Counted from the first letter of the stretch, positions 27,996 to 37,832 are shown. The stretch is DNA of 64,000 nucleotides from Clostridium sp. Marseille-P3244 (GCF_900120155.1 NZ_LT635548.1:1-64000); one strand, 5' to 3'. A program made the numbers and translations. Notes: generated by a model from the sequence alone, not told the origin.

Positions 27996-28697
27996 TCAGT
28001 CTTGAAATTTCCCTGCTTCCTTACCTGTATTCTCCTTATTCAACTCACGGATCAGCAGAGCTGTCCTGTCCCAATGTTCCTTCATCAATACAGAGGCGGC
28101 ATATCCGTCCTTTCTTTCCAGTGCCTGAATAATATTTTCATGGTCTTCCACGGATTCTTCCATTGAATTGTCACGGAAATGCCCATATTCCAGTCTCTGG
28201 ATATGGATCCAGAGTACGTCGCAGAAATCCTCGATATACTCGTTTCCGGCTGCCTCCAGAATACAGCTGTGGAATTCTTTGTCTGCCTTCAGTATCGGCA
28301 TTGGATTCTCCTGTGTTTTTGCGCGCTCTTTAAACAGGTCACTCAGCCGTTTAAGCCTGCTTAAATCTGCCGGAGTAATCTTGTCTACCGCAAGCGTGAT
28401 CGCCAGCTGCTGCAGCATTGCCATAGGCTGATACCATTTCTCGATATTGTCTGTCACAAGATCTGTTACGATCGTGGCTTTGCCCGGAAAAGATTTTACA
28501 AGTTTCTGCGATTCCAGTAACTGAAGAGCTTCCCGCACCGGCGTCCTGCTTATATTAAAATATTCTGCGATCTCAATATCTGATACTTTTTCCCCGGGTT
28601 TAAACTGACCTTCAATAATCCAGTCCTTTACAGTTTCATAGACCCGCTGCTTTGCAGATGTTCTTTCAAAAGCTAAAGCCTGCTTTGGTAATGGCAT
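27996..28697 (-). CDS. GntR-family regulator with FCD ligand domain
   Basis: This 233-residue protein has an N-terminal winged helix (PGEKVSDIEIAEYFNISRTPVREAL near residues 34-58), the GntR signature. The all-helical C-terminal FCD domain shows DKEFHSCILEAAGN near 140-153, with His residues that usually bind a metal and a carboxylate ligand. It is divergent from the RpiR-type gene. It could control the adjoining catabolic island at 29760-41985, which is inference. Confidence 0.88.
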   Translation of the reverse strand: MPLPKQALAFERTSAKQRVYETVKDWIIEGQFKPGEKVSDIEIAEYFNISRTPVREALQLLESQKLVKSFPGKATIVTDLVTDNIEKWYQPMAMLQQLAITLAVDKITPADLSRLKRLSDLFKERAKTQENPMPILKADKEFHSCILEAAGNEYIEDFCDVLWIHIQRLEYGHFRDNSMEESVEDHENIIQALERKDGYAASVLMKEHWDRTALLIRELNKENTGKEAGKFQD

Positions 28698-28852
28698 AAA
28701 TTGGCTCCCTTCTTTCTTTTATAAATAATAACAGAATTTTCCTGTACAATCCAGATTTTTTTATTCAAAGTTCATCCCGCTTTCGTTCGTTGACACCTTT
28801 CTTCGCAGGTGTTAATATTTTACATATAACATTTTTAAACAGAGGATATGGT

Positions 28853-29698
28853 ATGTCTAATTTCATACAGGATCTAAACAATAATTACAATACTTTTACT
28901 CGCTCTCAGAAAATTGTTGCCGATTATCTGACGGAAAATCTGAATGCCATCGCGTTCTGCACTCTGGAAGAGCTCGCAGAAAGGATTGGGGTGAGTACAA
29001 CAACTATCATCCGCTTTTCCAGAACATTGGGCTACGCAGGATATACAGAAATGCAGAAAGATATTCAGAGCAATATTCAGACAAAAGTCGGACTGCCGGA
29101 GCGCTTATCCCATCAGAATGATTATCCGACAGACACTTTGCTGGCGGCATCTTTTCAGAATGATATCAATAATATCCGGCATACTATGGAAGTCCAGGAT
29201 AATGACACCCTTCAGGCAGTCATCGATTCTGTTTCTGACGCTCCAAATGTATATGTTCTGGGAATGCGGAGTTCCTTCTCCATCTCCTATTACATGGCAT
29301 CCCGCCTGAGTGAGATCCGGGAAAACATCCACCTGATCCAGACTGTGGGCATGCTTTATCCGGAGGAAATTGTAAGCGCGAAACCCGGGGATGTCTGCAT
29401 TGCCTATCTTTTTCCCCGATATTCCAAGCTCAGCACCACGATTCTTTCATGGCTGAAAAATGAAGGGGTAAAGATCATCCTGTTCACCAGCCAGAATTAC
29501 AGCGCAGTGCAGGGGTATGGCGATCATATCCTTCCCTGTTCTATTTCCAGTGTTTCTTACAAGAATTCTTATTCTGCTCCTCTGGCTCTGTCCAATTATC
29601 TGGTCGCTGCCATAGCGCAGAAGAATTACAGCGAATCACAGCGCGTGCTGGAACGGACAGAATCAATCTTAAATCAGGGATTCTATCTGGGATTATAA
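28853..29698 (+). CDS. RpiR-family (MurR-type) transcriptional regulator
   Basis: This 281-residue protein has an N-terminal helix-turn-helix 6 domain (TLEELAERIGVSTTTIIRFSR, split over residues 37-57) and a C-terminal SIS domain starting near residue 120 (VYVLGMRSSFSISYYMASRL). SIS domains in this family bind phosphosugars or other phosphorylated metabolites. ATG 28853 follows AGAGGATATGGT. The plausible target is the convergent catabolic island next door, where a kinase and enolase-like gene would produce phosphorylated intermediates, but this is inferred. Confidence 0.87.
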   Translation: MSNFIQDLNNNYNTFTRSQKIVADYLTENLNAIAFCTLEELAERIGVSTTTIIRFSRTLGYAGYTEMQKDIQSNIQTKVGLPERLSHQNDYPTDTLLAASFQNDINNIRHTMEVQDNDTLQAVIDSVSDAPNVYVLGMRSSFSISYYMASRLSEIRENIHLIQTVGMLYPEEIVSAKPGDVCIAYLFPRYSKLSTTILSWLKNEGVKIILFTSQNYSAVQGYGDHILPCSISSVSYKNSYSAPLALSNYLVAAIAQKNYSESQRVLERTESILNQGFYLGL

Positions 29699-29703
29699 CA
29701 AAA

Positions 29704-29741
29704 ACGGGAAGCCGTCTGTAAAAAAGAGCTTCCCGTTTTTA
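29704..29741. terminator. Terminator between rpiR-like and M20 genes
   Basis: CGGGAAGC pairs with GCTTCCCG and is followed by TTTTT on the plus strand. A-rich sequence before it lets it serve the convergent minus-strand operon as well. Confidence 0.8.
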
Positions 29742-29759
29742 TTTCCGAAGATCCTGATT

Positions 29760-30980
29760 TCAGGCAGCAATCTGCATACAGATCGCTGCATATCCCGTCA
29801 GCGCCTCTTTCATAAGCTCAATATTGATCCGGTCTCTGGATGTATGGCAGTACTGTTCCTCTGCCGGGGAATATCCGATAGAAGGGATCCTGCAAACTGC
29901 GGCAAAATACGCCGCATCTGTTCCATAATCCCAGTAATATGTTTTTGGATCCTGCCCAACACTCTTTAATGCCTGCATTGTCTGCTGTACATATTCGTTT
30001 CTGACATCTGTGACAAAGCTGGGTTTATTCAGTTCTGCCGATTCTTTCACGCCTGTATAACTGGTATGCTCCAGCCGGCGCACCTGTATGTCATAATGCG
30101 CCTCCGGGTCCAGCTTTTCTAATTTGTCCGCTGCCGCACGGAACCTTGCCAGAATAGAGTCCACCGTCTCAAAAACAGTAAAACGATAATCGATATTCAC
30201 TGTACACGTATCCGGTACTACACAGTTAAATCCGGGATGGCATTCAATATTGATGATTGACAAAGACCCTTTGAAAAAATCATCCTCCGGCATATTCCGG
30301 CCCATGGCGTCGATCTCCTGTATCATGGGAGCCATTTTTGAGACTGCATTGATCCCCAGCCATGGCGCACTGGAATGACTGTTCTTTCCCTTTGAGATCA
30401 CCTGTACTTCCAGTTTTCCCCGGTGTCCCAGAGCAATATCCAGCCCGGTAGATTCCCCGGATATGCAGAATGCGATCCTCATATCTTTCAGATAATCATT
30501 GTACATACGGACTGCGCCCCACATATCGCCCGGCTCCTCTTCCACTACAAATGTAAAAATCAGATCTCTTTTCAGCCTGACGCCCAGTTTCTTCAACAAA
30601 GCTGCTGTATAAATCTGCGTCGCTATCGTGCCTTTTGTGTCACTGGCTCCGCGCCCGTGGATATATCCCTCTGCAATTTCCCCTCCGAATGGATTATATT
30701 CCCACGCAGAAAGGTCTCCCGGATCCACCTGATCCATATGGCAGTTAAACATCAGGGCATCTGCCGTGCCGTCTCCCTTTAAGATTCCGATGATATTTCC
30801 GGTTCTGTCACGATCCACCACGTCGAACTGCAGCTTCCGCATCTCTTTATAAATCGCATCCGCCGTCTCTTTTTCATGCCCTGTATCACTCCTCCGCCGG
30901 ATCAGCTCCTGAGCGAAACTGACCATCGGGTCATAAAGTTCCTCCGCTGCTCTGATAATTACGTCTCTGTCTGTCAACAT
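29760..30980 (-). CDS. M20-family metallohydrolase (YgeY-like)
   Basis: This 406-residue member of the ArgE/DapE/M20 family has metal-site motifs MFNCHMDQVDPGD near residues 75-87, GRGASDTKGTIATQ near 109-122 and VVEEEPGD near 145-152. The dimerisation domain lies between about 185 and 300. YgeY-type enzymes belong to anaerobic purine-degradation clusters, where they act on ureido or amide intermediates. It is the last gene of an operon with hydantoinase and SsnA-like genes, which supports this assignment. The exact substrate is not established by sequence. GGAGGTTAAG precedes the ATG. Confidence 0.85.
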   Translation of the reverse strand: MLTDRDVIIRAAEELYDPMVSFAQELIRRRSDTGHEKETADAIYKEMRKLQFDVVDRDRTGNIIGILKGDGTADALMFNCHMDQVDPGDLSAWEYNPFGGEIAEGYIHGRGASDTKGTIATQIYTAALLKKLGVRLKRDLIFTFVVEEEPGDMWGAVRMYNDYLKDMRIAFCISGESTGLDIALGHRGKLEVQVISKGKNSHSSAPWLGINAVSKMAPMIQEIDAMGRNMPEDDFFKGSLSIINIECHPGFNCVVPDTCTVNIDYRFTVFETVDSILARFRAAADKLEKLDPEAHYDIQVRRLEHTSYTGVKESAELNKPSFVTDVRNEYVQQTMQALKSVGQDPKTYYWDYGTDAAYFAAVCRIPSIGYSPAEEQYCHTSRDRINIELMKEALTGYAAICMQIAA

Positions 30981-30992
30981 CTTAACCTCCGA

Positions 30993-32366
30993 TTAACTTT
31001 TATCATTATTTGCCTGTCTTGAACGAGGGATAAATTCTCCCCATCCGATTTTGCCGACAAGCTGAGAATCCTTCACGATGCTTTTGCCCCGGCATATAGT
31101 CTCCCGAATTCTCCCATGACATTCATACCCATCCCATATGCTGTAATCAACAGCAGAATGGTTGTCCTCCCCGGACAAGATATGTGCATCCCGGGGATCA
31201 AAAATAACGACATCCGCATCTTTTCCGGTTTCTATGCTTCCTTTCTTCCTGCATCCGAATATACTGGCTGGACCCGCAGAACACAGTTCAACCGCACGGT
31301 TAACGGATATCCTTCCCTTCAAAGCCTCACTCAGTATATAAGGATATCTGGTCTCGATCCCCATGCACCCATTCGGAGTCATGGGAAAGGGCACTGCCAT
31401 ATCCTTCTCCTTTGCAAGGAACGGACAATGATCTGATCCGATCGTAGAGATCATACCGTCTTTTACTGCTTCCCACAGCGCGTCCATACTCTCCTGTCCC
31501 TTCATCGGCGGACTGCAGATAAACCTTCTTCCGTCCGGGCGCTTATAGACATCTGATGTAAACTCAAGGTAATGCGGGCATGTCTCGGCATAGATCTCAT
31601 ACCCTTCCCTTTTGGCCTGAATGATCGCCTCCATGCTTTCCTTATCGCTTACATGCACGATATACAGCGGAGCTTTTACTTCTTTTGCCCAGTGGATGAC
31701 CCGCTTTGTAGCCTCAGACGCCACAAACTCGGGACGGCTGAGATAGTGATGCCAGGCGTCTGTCTCGCCGGCCGCAAGGAATTCATCGGTCAGCAGATCA
31801 ATGATATCCGGATTCTCCGCATGTACGCTCAGGACTGCCCCGCAGCTTTTCACCGCCTGCAGGAGTTTGAATATTTGGGCGTCATTCATCATGAGCCCTT
31901 CTTTTTTATAGACCATATAAGCCTTGATGCTGGGGATTCCTTCCCGTACAAGCAAAGGAATCTCATACAGGATCCGTTCTGAATAATCTGTCACGATCAT
32001 ATGGAAACTATAGTCAATATAGGTCCTGCCCTCTGCCATCTTTTTCCTGCTCTCACTTGTTTCGATCAGGCCATGTCCCTTTTCCTGTGTGGCAAAATCG
32101 ATCACTGTCGTTGTTCCGCCAAATGCAGCTGCTCTGGTCCCACTGGTATAATCATCGCAGGAGACAGTTCCATAAAACGGCACCGAAAAATGTGCGTGGG
32201 GCTCTACTCCGCCGGGCAGTATATACATTCCATCCGCATCAATGATCTCATCCGCGCTGCCCAGATCACTGCCTATCTGTACAATTTTCCCATCCGAGAT
32301 CCCTATATCTGCCTTCTTCGTATCATAGGCATTAAATATAGTCCCGTTCCTGATGATCAGATCCAT
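30993..32366 (-). CDS. Dihydropyrimidinase/hydantoinase-family amidohydrolase
   Basis: This 457-residue cyclic amidase has the binuclear metal site HAH in GGVEPHAHFSVPF near residue 57, the carboxylated-lysine segment SIKAYMVYK near 145, and ETCPHYLEF and GSDHCPF further on. It opens hydantoin or dihydropyrimidine rings. I start at ATG 32366 (MDLIIRNG), which has GTGGAGG 8 nt upstream. It lies between the SsnA-like and M20 genes, matching hyuA-like genes of anaerobic purine clusters. Family membership is sure; the substrate is inferred. Confidence 0.9.
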   Translation of the reverse strand: MDLIIRNGTIFNAYDTKKADIGISDGKIVQIGSDLGSADEIIDADGMYILPGGVEPHAHFSVPFYGTVSCDDYTSGTRAAAFGGTTTVIDFATQEKGHGLIETSESRKKMAEGRTYIDYSFHMIVTDYSERILYEIPLLVREGIPSIKAYMVYKKEGLMMNDAQIFKLLQAVKSCGAVLSVHAENPDIIDLLTDEFLAAGETDAWHHYLSRPEFVASEATKRVIHWAKEVKAPLYIVHVSDKESMEAIIQAKREGYEIYAETCPHYLEFTSDVYKRPDGRRFICSPPMKGQESMDALWEAVKDGMISTIGSDHCPFLAKEKDMAVPFPMTPNGCMGIETRYPYILSEALKGRISVNRAVELCSAGPASIFGCRKKGSIETGKDADVVIFDPRDAHILSGEDNHSAVDYSIWDGYECHGRIRETICRGKSIVKDSQLVGKIGWGEFIPRSRQANNDKS

Positions 32367-32382
32367 AACTGTACCTCCACTC

Positions 32383-33726
32383 TTACATTTCAGCAAACTT
32401 TTTTTCCAGTCTTTCTGCCTGTTTCCGGCACATTTCCCACGCGTTATCCGGCAGATGAAGGACTGTTCCGTCTTTTACGACCCGCTCCCCGTTTATGACA
32501 GTATCCGTTACGTGCCCCGTAAAAGCATCTGTTATATGTCCGATAAAATTTCCGGCATGCAGCGGAGTCGGAGCGTCATATGACACCATAATAAAATCTG
32601 CCTGATACCCTTTCTTTATCTTCCCCGTTTGAATCTGGAACGCATGCTCCACTACCCGCCCGGGATTATCGAACGCCAGTTTTATAATATGATCTGCCGT
32701 CATTCCTTCAGGGCTTCCCAGCCTCAGCTTCTGCAACAAAACGGCAATTTTAAGTTCCTCGAACAGATTATAGTAAAACCCGTCGCCGCCCAGAGCAACA
32801 TGTACGCCATTTCTCAGCATTTCCTCTGCCGGGCAGATACCCACGCTGTTGCTTGCGTTAGACTGAGGATTATGGGCCACCGTTGCTCCCGCCTGCGATA
32901 CCAGCTTCCATTCTTCCGGTCCGGTATGAACAAAATGAGCAAGGATCGTTTTTTCTTTCAGTATCCCCGTTTCTTCCAGCATTTCCACAACATGCCTGTC
33001 ATACTTTTTATAGGAGCAGACCACATCCGCCTTATCTTCCGCGCAGTGGATGTGAAAACCGACATCATACTTGTTCTCCATTTCCGCCGCCTGCCGCAGC
33101 GTTTTTTCCGAAAGAGAATACAAAGCGTGGAGCCCGAACATTCCCCGGACTGTATCTGTATCGTCCCTTCCCGCACACTTTTCGATAAACCTCACATTTT
33201 CTTCCAGGCCCTGTCTGCAGGACTCCTCTCCGTTTCTGTCCGAGGTCTCATAGGCCAGCACTGCCCTTGCTCCGATCTCTTTTACTGCCTGTTCAAGAAT
33301 ATCGAGACTGCCCGGACAGCATCCCGGAGAAGCATGATGATCGATAAATGTGGTGACTCCACATTTTACTCCTTCAGCCAGACCCATTACTGCACCTGCG
33401 TAGACCATATCCTCATCCAGCGAGCGATCCACATTCCACCACAAATCCTGCAGTACCTGCTGCCAGTTTCTCAGACGGCGCCCGACGGACATCCCTCTGA
33501 TCAGCTGTCCGTAAAAATGGCTGTGTGTGCATGTCATCCCGGGCATGATGATTTTATTTTTTACATCTTCAGCTTCTGACCCCGGTTCCGGGATCAGAAG
33601 CTGATAATCGTCCATCGTTCCTGTCTCAGCGATCTTATTTCCTTCCACTTTGACATATCCGCTGCCGATATAATAATTATCAGCGTCAAATGTCAGTATC
33701 TGAGCATTTATATAATATTTTATCAT
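32383..33726 (-). CDS. ssnA: SsnA-like aminohydrolase (amidohydrolase superfamily)
   Basis: This 447-residue metal-dependent deaminase/chlorohydrolase-type protein has HSH in MPGMTCTHSHFYGQL near residue 67, HIHCAEDKADV near 224-234, AHFVHTG near 262 and an Asp in LGGDGFYYN near 314. SsnA in gut bacteria sits in selenium-linked purine degradation loci, and the neighbouring ygeY- and hyuA-like genes fit. It is 16 bp upstream of the hydantoinase. A guanine or cytosine-type deaminase is an alternative. Confidence 0.83.
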   Translation of the reverse strand: MIKYYINAQILTFDADNYYIGSGYVKVEGNKIAETGTMDDYQLLIPEPGSEAEDVKNKIIMPGMTCTHSHFYGQLIRGMSVGRRLRNWQQVLQDLWWNVDRSLDEDMVYAGAVMGLAEGVKCGVTTFIDHHASPGCCPGSLDILEQAVKEIGARAVLAYETSDRNGEESCRQGLEENVRFIEKCAGRDDTDTVRGMFGLHALYSLSEKTLRQAAEMENKYDVGFHIHCAEDKADVVCSYKKYDRHVVEMLEETGILKEKTILAHFVHTGPEEWKLVSQAGATVAHNPQSNASNSVGICPAEEMLRNGVHVALGGDGFYYNLFEELKIAVLLQKLRLGSPEGMTADHIIKLAFDNPGRVVEHAFQIQTGKIKKGYQADFIMVSYDAPTPLHAGNFIGHITDAFTGHVTDTVINGERVVKDGTVLHLPDNAWEMCRKQAERLEKKFAEM

Positions 33727-33750
33727 CTCTGCCTCCTGACATCCGTCATA

Positions 33751-35097
33751 CTATTTTTCCGTGTTATAAAGGAATTCTGCGTTTTCCGCATAGTCAGGCC
33801 TTCCATGCTTTCCTGTGGCGCTTTCGTAAATTTTATTACAGATAAAGCAGAATATAAATGCCGCGATCATACCGACAAGCGCCGGGATGAAAAATGCCGT
33901 AACGTTGGAAATATAGGCACATACTGATGCCAGGATGTACGCGATCAGATTCGGAATATTGATCTTCTTAAAAGTAACATATTCCATTTTGGGGAATTTT
34001 CTCCACCAGTTATAGGCATGATCTGCAAGAACAATGGCGCCAAGCGGCGGGATAAATACTCCAAGGAACGTAAGGAACGGGATAAAATATCCATACACGT
34101 TTACAGCTGTCAGAATCGTAGCCAGAATTGTACCCCAAAATACATATTTTGACTTATTTTCATCATTAAACAGCTCTGCGCCGGCCATTCCGTATGCATA
34201 TGCCGTGGACGCGTTTGTCGTCCAGATGTTCAAAATCAGAACGACGATCGCCATGCCGACAATTCCAAGTTCAAAGAACACTGTAATCATGTCTATAGCA
34301 TTAAATGCCAGTCCTCCCAGCATACCTGTTCCAACCATAATAACAGTTCCAATGAAGAATGCGGCGAATCCGATAAAGAAACCTTTTAACGGCGATTTTG
34401 CGTACCTTGTCCAGTTGGTGCAGTTTGTACCGCCGGAACAGAATGTTCCGATTACAGATGTGATCGCGCTGATCATCGTCATTTCTCCTACTCCATCCGG
34501 AACAATCTGCATCAGTTCGGAGAATCCTCCTGCCGCTGAGACAGCCATTGTCGGCACCGCAAATACCAGATAAACGAACGGGATCAAAGCAATATACGAA
34601 ATAATCTCTAATCCCCTGTTTCCTTTCAGAACCGTAAATCCCATAACCAGAGAAAACGCGATCGCCAGAGGAACGTACAGACTCTCGGAAAGTCCCAGAC
34701 CCTGGATAAACAACTCAACAAAATATGCGGTCTGTACAGCAAACCAGAAAACCTGTGTCGCTCCCAGGATCAGATCCGCCCATTTTGCTCCCCAGCTTCC
34801 AAGTGCAAATCTGGCCAGCACCACGGTGCTCAGTCCGGTGCGTGCCCCCAACGCTGTCATCAGTCCGGTATAAAGAGCCAGAACTCCGCTCCCTGCCACC
34901 AGTATGAGGATCAGATCATTCCAGGCAAACGCATGGGCAATGCTTGCCCCTGTCTCCATCGTTATACTGAGGAAACAAAATCCCAGGAGCACGACAAAGA
35001 TTGGAATGCTTGCTTTACGTTTGTCAAGAGGAACATTCGTTACAGCATAATCACTTTCTACTACTTCTGCTTTCGTATTGACTTCATTTTTCTTCAT
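33751..35097 (-). CDS. NCS1-family nucleobase permease (CodB-like)
   Basis: This 448-residue protein has about 12 membrane spans and the cytosine-permease/allantoin-transporter pattern, including TGLMTALGARTGLSTVVLAR near residues 73-92, GSWGAKWADLILGATQ near 96-111 and SGGTNCTNWTRYAKSP near 220-235. It imports a purine, pyrimidine or hydantoin for the catabolic enzymes next to it. ATG 35097 (MKKNEVN) with AGAGGAG upstream is preferred over a longer frame from 35199. Confidence 0.88.
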   Translation of the reverse strand: MKKNEVNTKAEVVESDYAVTNVPLDKRKASIPIFVVLLGFCFLSITMETGASIAHAFAWNDLILILVAGSGVLALYTGLMTALGARTGLSTVVLARFALGSWGAKWADLILGATQVFWFAVQTAYFVELFIQGLGLSESLYVPLAIAFSLVMGFTVLKGNRGLEIISYIALIPFVYLVFAVPTMAVSAAGGFSELMQIVPDGVGEMTMISAITSVIGTFCSGGTNCTNWTRYAKSPLKGFFIGFAAFFIGTVIMVGTGMLGGLAFNAIDMITVFFELGIVGMAIVVLILNIWTTNASTAYAYGMAGAELFNDENKSKYVFWGTILATILTAVNVYGYFIPFLTFLGVFIPPLGAIVLADHAYNWWRKFPKMEYVTFKKINIPNLIAYILASVCAYISNVTAFFIPALVGMIAAFIFCFICNKIYESATGKHGRPDYAENAEFLYNTEK

Positions 35098-35138
35098 TGT
35101 TTTTCTCCTCTTCTCACTCACCTTAATATCACTTAAGA

Positions 35139-36365
35139 TCAACAATATGTAACAGCACCGGCCGGGCATACCGATGAGCAGGCCCCGCAGCCACGGCATT
35201 TTTCTGTATCAAGGACAGGAATTGTTGACGGTTCCTTCTGATGCAGAGCCTCAAATCCAAAATCATTGCAGCAGACTGCACATTTTCCGCACTTGATACA
35301 CTTATTCTCATCGATCCGGCATTTCACATGAAGTTCCCGGCTGAGAGCGCTGTGTTCTACAATATATTTCAGGGAAGCACCTCTCATGGACTCTATACTG
35401 GAATAATCTTTCTCTTCCATGTATCTGTCCAGATTTTCGCACAGCTTCTTTACCATATTCAGCCCATACATAGAAATCGCTGTACACACTTCCAAAGCCG
35501 ATGCACCCAGCAGTAGGAATTCTGCCGCGTCTTCCCAGGTAGTGATCCCCCCGACACCTGCGATAGGCAGATCTGGACAAACAGACAGGATTTTGGTGAT
35601 GGCAGCCAAAGCCACCGGCTTCAGGATCGGCCCCGACAACCCTCCCCAGGTAGCAAGCCCGGCCGTATTCAGTTTTGGCAGACCGGTATTGATATCCACC
35701 CCGATAAAACCTCTAAGTGTGTCAATAGCGCAGAGACCGTCCGCTCCTGCATTTTCCGCGGCTTTTGCGAGCGCTGCTATGTCCGTCACATTGGGTGTCA
35801 TTTTCACGATCACCGGAGTTCCATGTTTTACTGCATTTTTTATTGTTTTTGTTGTACTGTACATCAGTTCCGGGTCAGAAGCCGGGATCCGCTGGGTGAC
35901 ATATTCGGCATCTCCGGCAATGCTCTGTTCTCCCTGTGGGCATGACATACTCAGTTCGATCATGTCCGCGCCGGCGTCTTCCATCACTTCCACAAGTTTT
36001 TCCCAGTGTTCCTTTTCCGCAGCCATAATGCTTCCCATTAAAATGCGGTCAGGATACTTTTTCTTAAAATACCTGATGTCTTCCGCAATTTCATACACAT
36101 CTCTCTCCGAAATAAGATCTGTATTGAGAAACCCCATCTGCTTCTTGTTCTGGAAGTCAATCCCGGCCATATTCGGCTCTGCCAGGACCGGTGCATATTC
36201 GGGAAGTGCTGTTGTTTTAAATACGACCCCTGCCCATCCTGCCTGAAAAGCCCGTTCAACCTTGCTCCGACTGTCTGAAGACGGAGAGGCGGAAATCAAA
36301 AACGGATTGATCAAAGTTTTTCCGCAGAATTTTGTTTCCAGTCTTGACGATCTTGTGTAATCCAT
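35139..36365 (-). CDS. PreA-like dihydropyrimidine dehydrogenase subunit
   Basis: This protein of about 408 residues has an FMN-binding dihydroorotate/dihydropyrimidine dehydrogenase barrel (active-site segment IELSMSCPQGEQ near residue 127 and IAGVGGITTWEDAAEF near 263-278). Two ferredoxin motifs follow near the C-terminus, CIKCGKCAVCC and CRGCGACSSVC. PreA reduces pyrimidine rings with a partner flavoprotein, PreT, that is not found nearby. ATG 36365 (MDYTRSS) follows GGAGG by 9 nt. It may reduce a nucleobase or hydantoin precursor here. Confidence 0.85.
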   Translation of the reverse strand: MDYTRSSRLETKFCGKTLINPFLISASPSSDSRSKVERAFQAGWAGVVFKTTALPEYAPVLAEPNMAGIDFQNKKQMGFLNTDLISERDVYEIAEDIRYFKKKYPDRILMGSIMAAEKEHWEKLVEVMEDAGADMIELSMSCPQGEQSIAGDAEYVTQRIPASDPELMYSTTKTIKNAVKHGTPVIVKMTPNVTDIAALAKAAENAGADGLCAIDTLRGFIGVDINTGLPKLNTAGLATWGGLSGPILKPVALAAITKILSVCPDLPIAGVGGITTWEDAAEFLLLGASALEVCTAISMYGLNMVKKLCENLDRYMEEKDYSSIESMRGASLKYIVEHSALSRELHVKCRIDENKCIKCGKCAVCCNDFGFEALHQKEPSTIPVLDTEKCRGCGACSSVCPAGAVTYC

Positions 36366-36385
36366 ACTGATCATCCTCCTTTTCC

Positions 36386-37507
36386 CTATTTCTGATACGG
36401 ATCGTCCCATAAAGTCAACTTCGTCCCAATCCCTTCTTTCAGTGCTGTCTGATACAGATCGTATCCCAGCCCCACATCAAAGGTCGCCATTCCGCAGGCG
36501 ATAAACGTGACTCTGTCCTTTTCATCTTTTCTCCCCTGCTTTTCACCCATGATAACTTCTCCGATACTGGTTGAATCTTTAAGAGCAGGCATTTTCCCGG
36601 CATCGATCAATGTATAGACGGGGCCTCCTATCACCCCTTTGTAATAAGCCGCTTTATCCCCTGATTCAACTGCTTCCTGCACATAGGCCTCATGAAGCCT
36701 TACATTGTCGTAGATCAGAGTAGTATCCATCCAGAAAGAATCATCCGTCTGCATAGGACCTGTGATAAGCACGGTAACTCCTTCTTTCATCCACTCGTCT
36801 TTCACATACAGCGGTTTCAGCCTTGATGCGGCAACCGTGATCACATCTGCTTCCTTCACTGCGCTCTCCAGGTCAAGGACAACCTCGCCTTCAATCCCCA
36901 GTTCTCCCTTTTCCCATGTCAGAAATCTTTCCGACGCCTCCTTAAAAATATCGTAGCAGATTATCTTTTTTACGTTGGGCAGCTGAGTCACGATAGAACG
37001 GAGACAGGAACGGTTGATCTGCCCGCACCCCAGCACAGTGATCACTTCTGAATCTTTTCTCGCCAGATGTCTGGCAGCTACTCCCGGAACTGCTCCTGTC
37101 CTGGCTGCGCTCAGCAGATTCGCAGACATAAATGCCAGCGGTTCTCCCGTATCCTTATCATTTAACGTAACTGTAAGCACTGATCTTGGCAGTCCTTTCT
37201 TTGGATTTTCCGCATTCGATCCATACCACTTATTCCCACATACATCAAATCTTCCTCCCAGATATGCAGGCATAGCCACAAACCTTCTGTCCGGACCGGC
37301 TACAGGCATATTTGGAAAAGGACTCTCTTTTGGGAAAACCAGTCCAAGTCCATGACTGTTATGGTTGCTCCCTCCCATCAAGTAATCTCCCTTGCTCAGC
37401 AAGGTAAAAACTTCCTGGGCATTGTCAATACATTTTTCTGCATTAAGAACTCCTGCTTTTATCGTATCTTGTTCCGATAAATATAGAAACTCTGTTTTAT
37501 GGGTCAT
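36386..37507 (-). CDS. Ornithine cyclodeaminase/mu-crystallin family protein
   Basis: This 373-residue protein has the OCD fold. Its Rossmann part shows VITVLGCGQINRSCLRSI near residues 153-170, and an upstream segment SANLLSAARTGAVPGVAARHLA near 128-149 resembles the family's substrate loop. The middle part (NHNSHGLGLVFP near 48-59) is typical of a subgroup that has been labelled an amine oxidase subunit, so the true reaction is open: NAD(P)-dependent imine reduction or amino-acid cyclodeamination. It is the first gene of the minus-strand catabolic operon, 20 bp upstream of the PreA-like gene. Confidence 0.75.
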   Translation of the reverse strand: MTHKTEFLYLSEQDTIKAGVLNAEKCIDNAQEVFTLLSKGDYLMGGSNHNSHGLGLVFPKESPFPNMPVAGPDRRFVAMPAYLGGRFDVCGNKWYGSNAENPKKGLPRSVLTVTLNDKDTGEPLAFMSANLLSAARTGAVPGVAARHLARKDSEVITVLGCGQINRSCLRSIVTQLPNVKKIICYDIFKEASERFLTWEKGELGIEGEVVLDLESAVKEADVITVAASRLKPLYVKDEWMKEGVTVLITGPMQTDDSFWMDTTLIYDNVRLHEAYVQEAVESGDKAAYYKGVIGGPVYTLIDAGKMPALKDSTSIGEVIMGEKQGRKDEKDRVTFIACGMATFDVGLGYDLYQTALKEGIGTKLTLWDDPYQK

Positions 37508-37587
37508 CTCAATTCTCCTTTCACAATTATTTAAGTTTCAATTGTAATTTGTCCTTTTTAGTTCTTAATGTCTTATTTAATACATTA

Positions 37588-37746
37588 ATAGTATTATAAT
37601 ATATCGCATATGTCAATATTTTTTGCCATTTTAAGAATATAATTTGTTTATTTTCACAATATTCATTTCAATTTTTTGTAATTATTTCACTATTTTCATT
37701 TTTATTTGCCGAAATCATTGACAGATTTAATATATCGCACTAATAT
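37588..37746. promoter_or_regulatory. Divergent promoters with a shared AATATATCGCA motif
   Basis: The plus promoter has TTGACA (37718-37723), 17 bp and TAATAT (37741-37746). The minus promoter has TTGACA (plus 37611-37616), 17 bp and TACTAT (plus 37588-37593). AATATATCGCA occurs at 37598-37608 and 37729-37739, in both cases between the -35 and -10 boxes. That placement is ideal for a repressor controlling both operons. The rest of the 325-bp gap is AT-rich with no gene. Confidence 0.7.
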
Positions 37747-37832
37747 AAAAGTATATTTCAATACATTTTTGTCTTATTTTTAGTGTATTTAGTCTTATTT
37801 AATACTATTAATTAAAGAAGAGGGATTTATCC

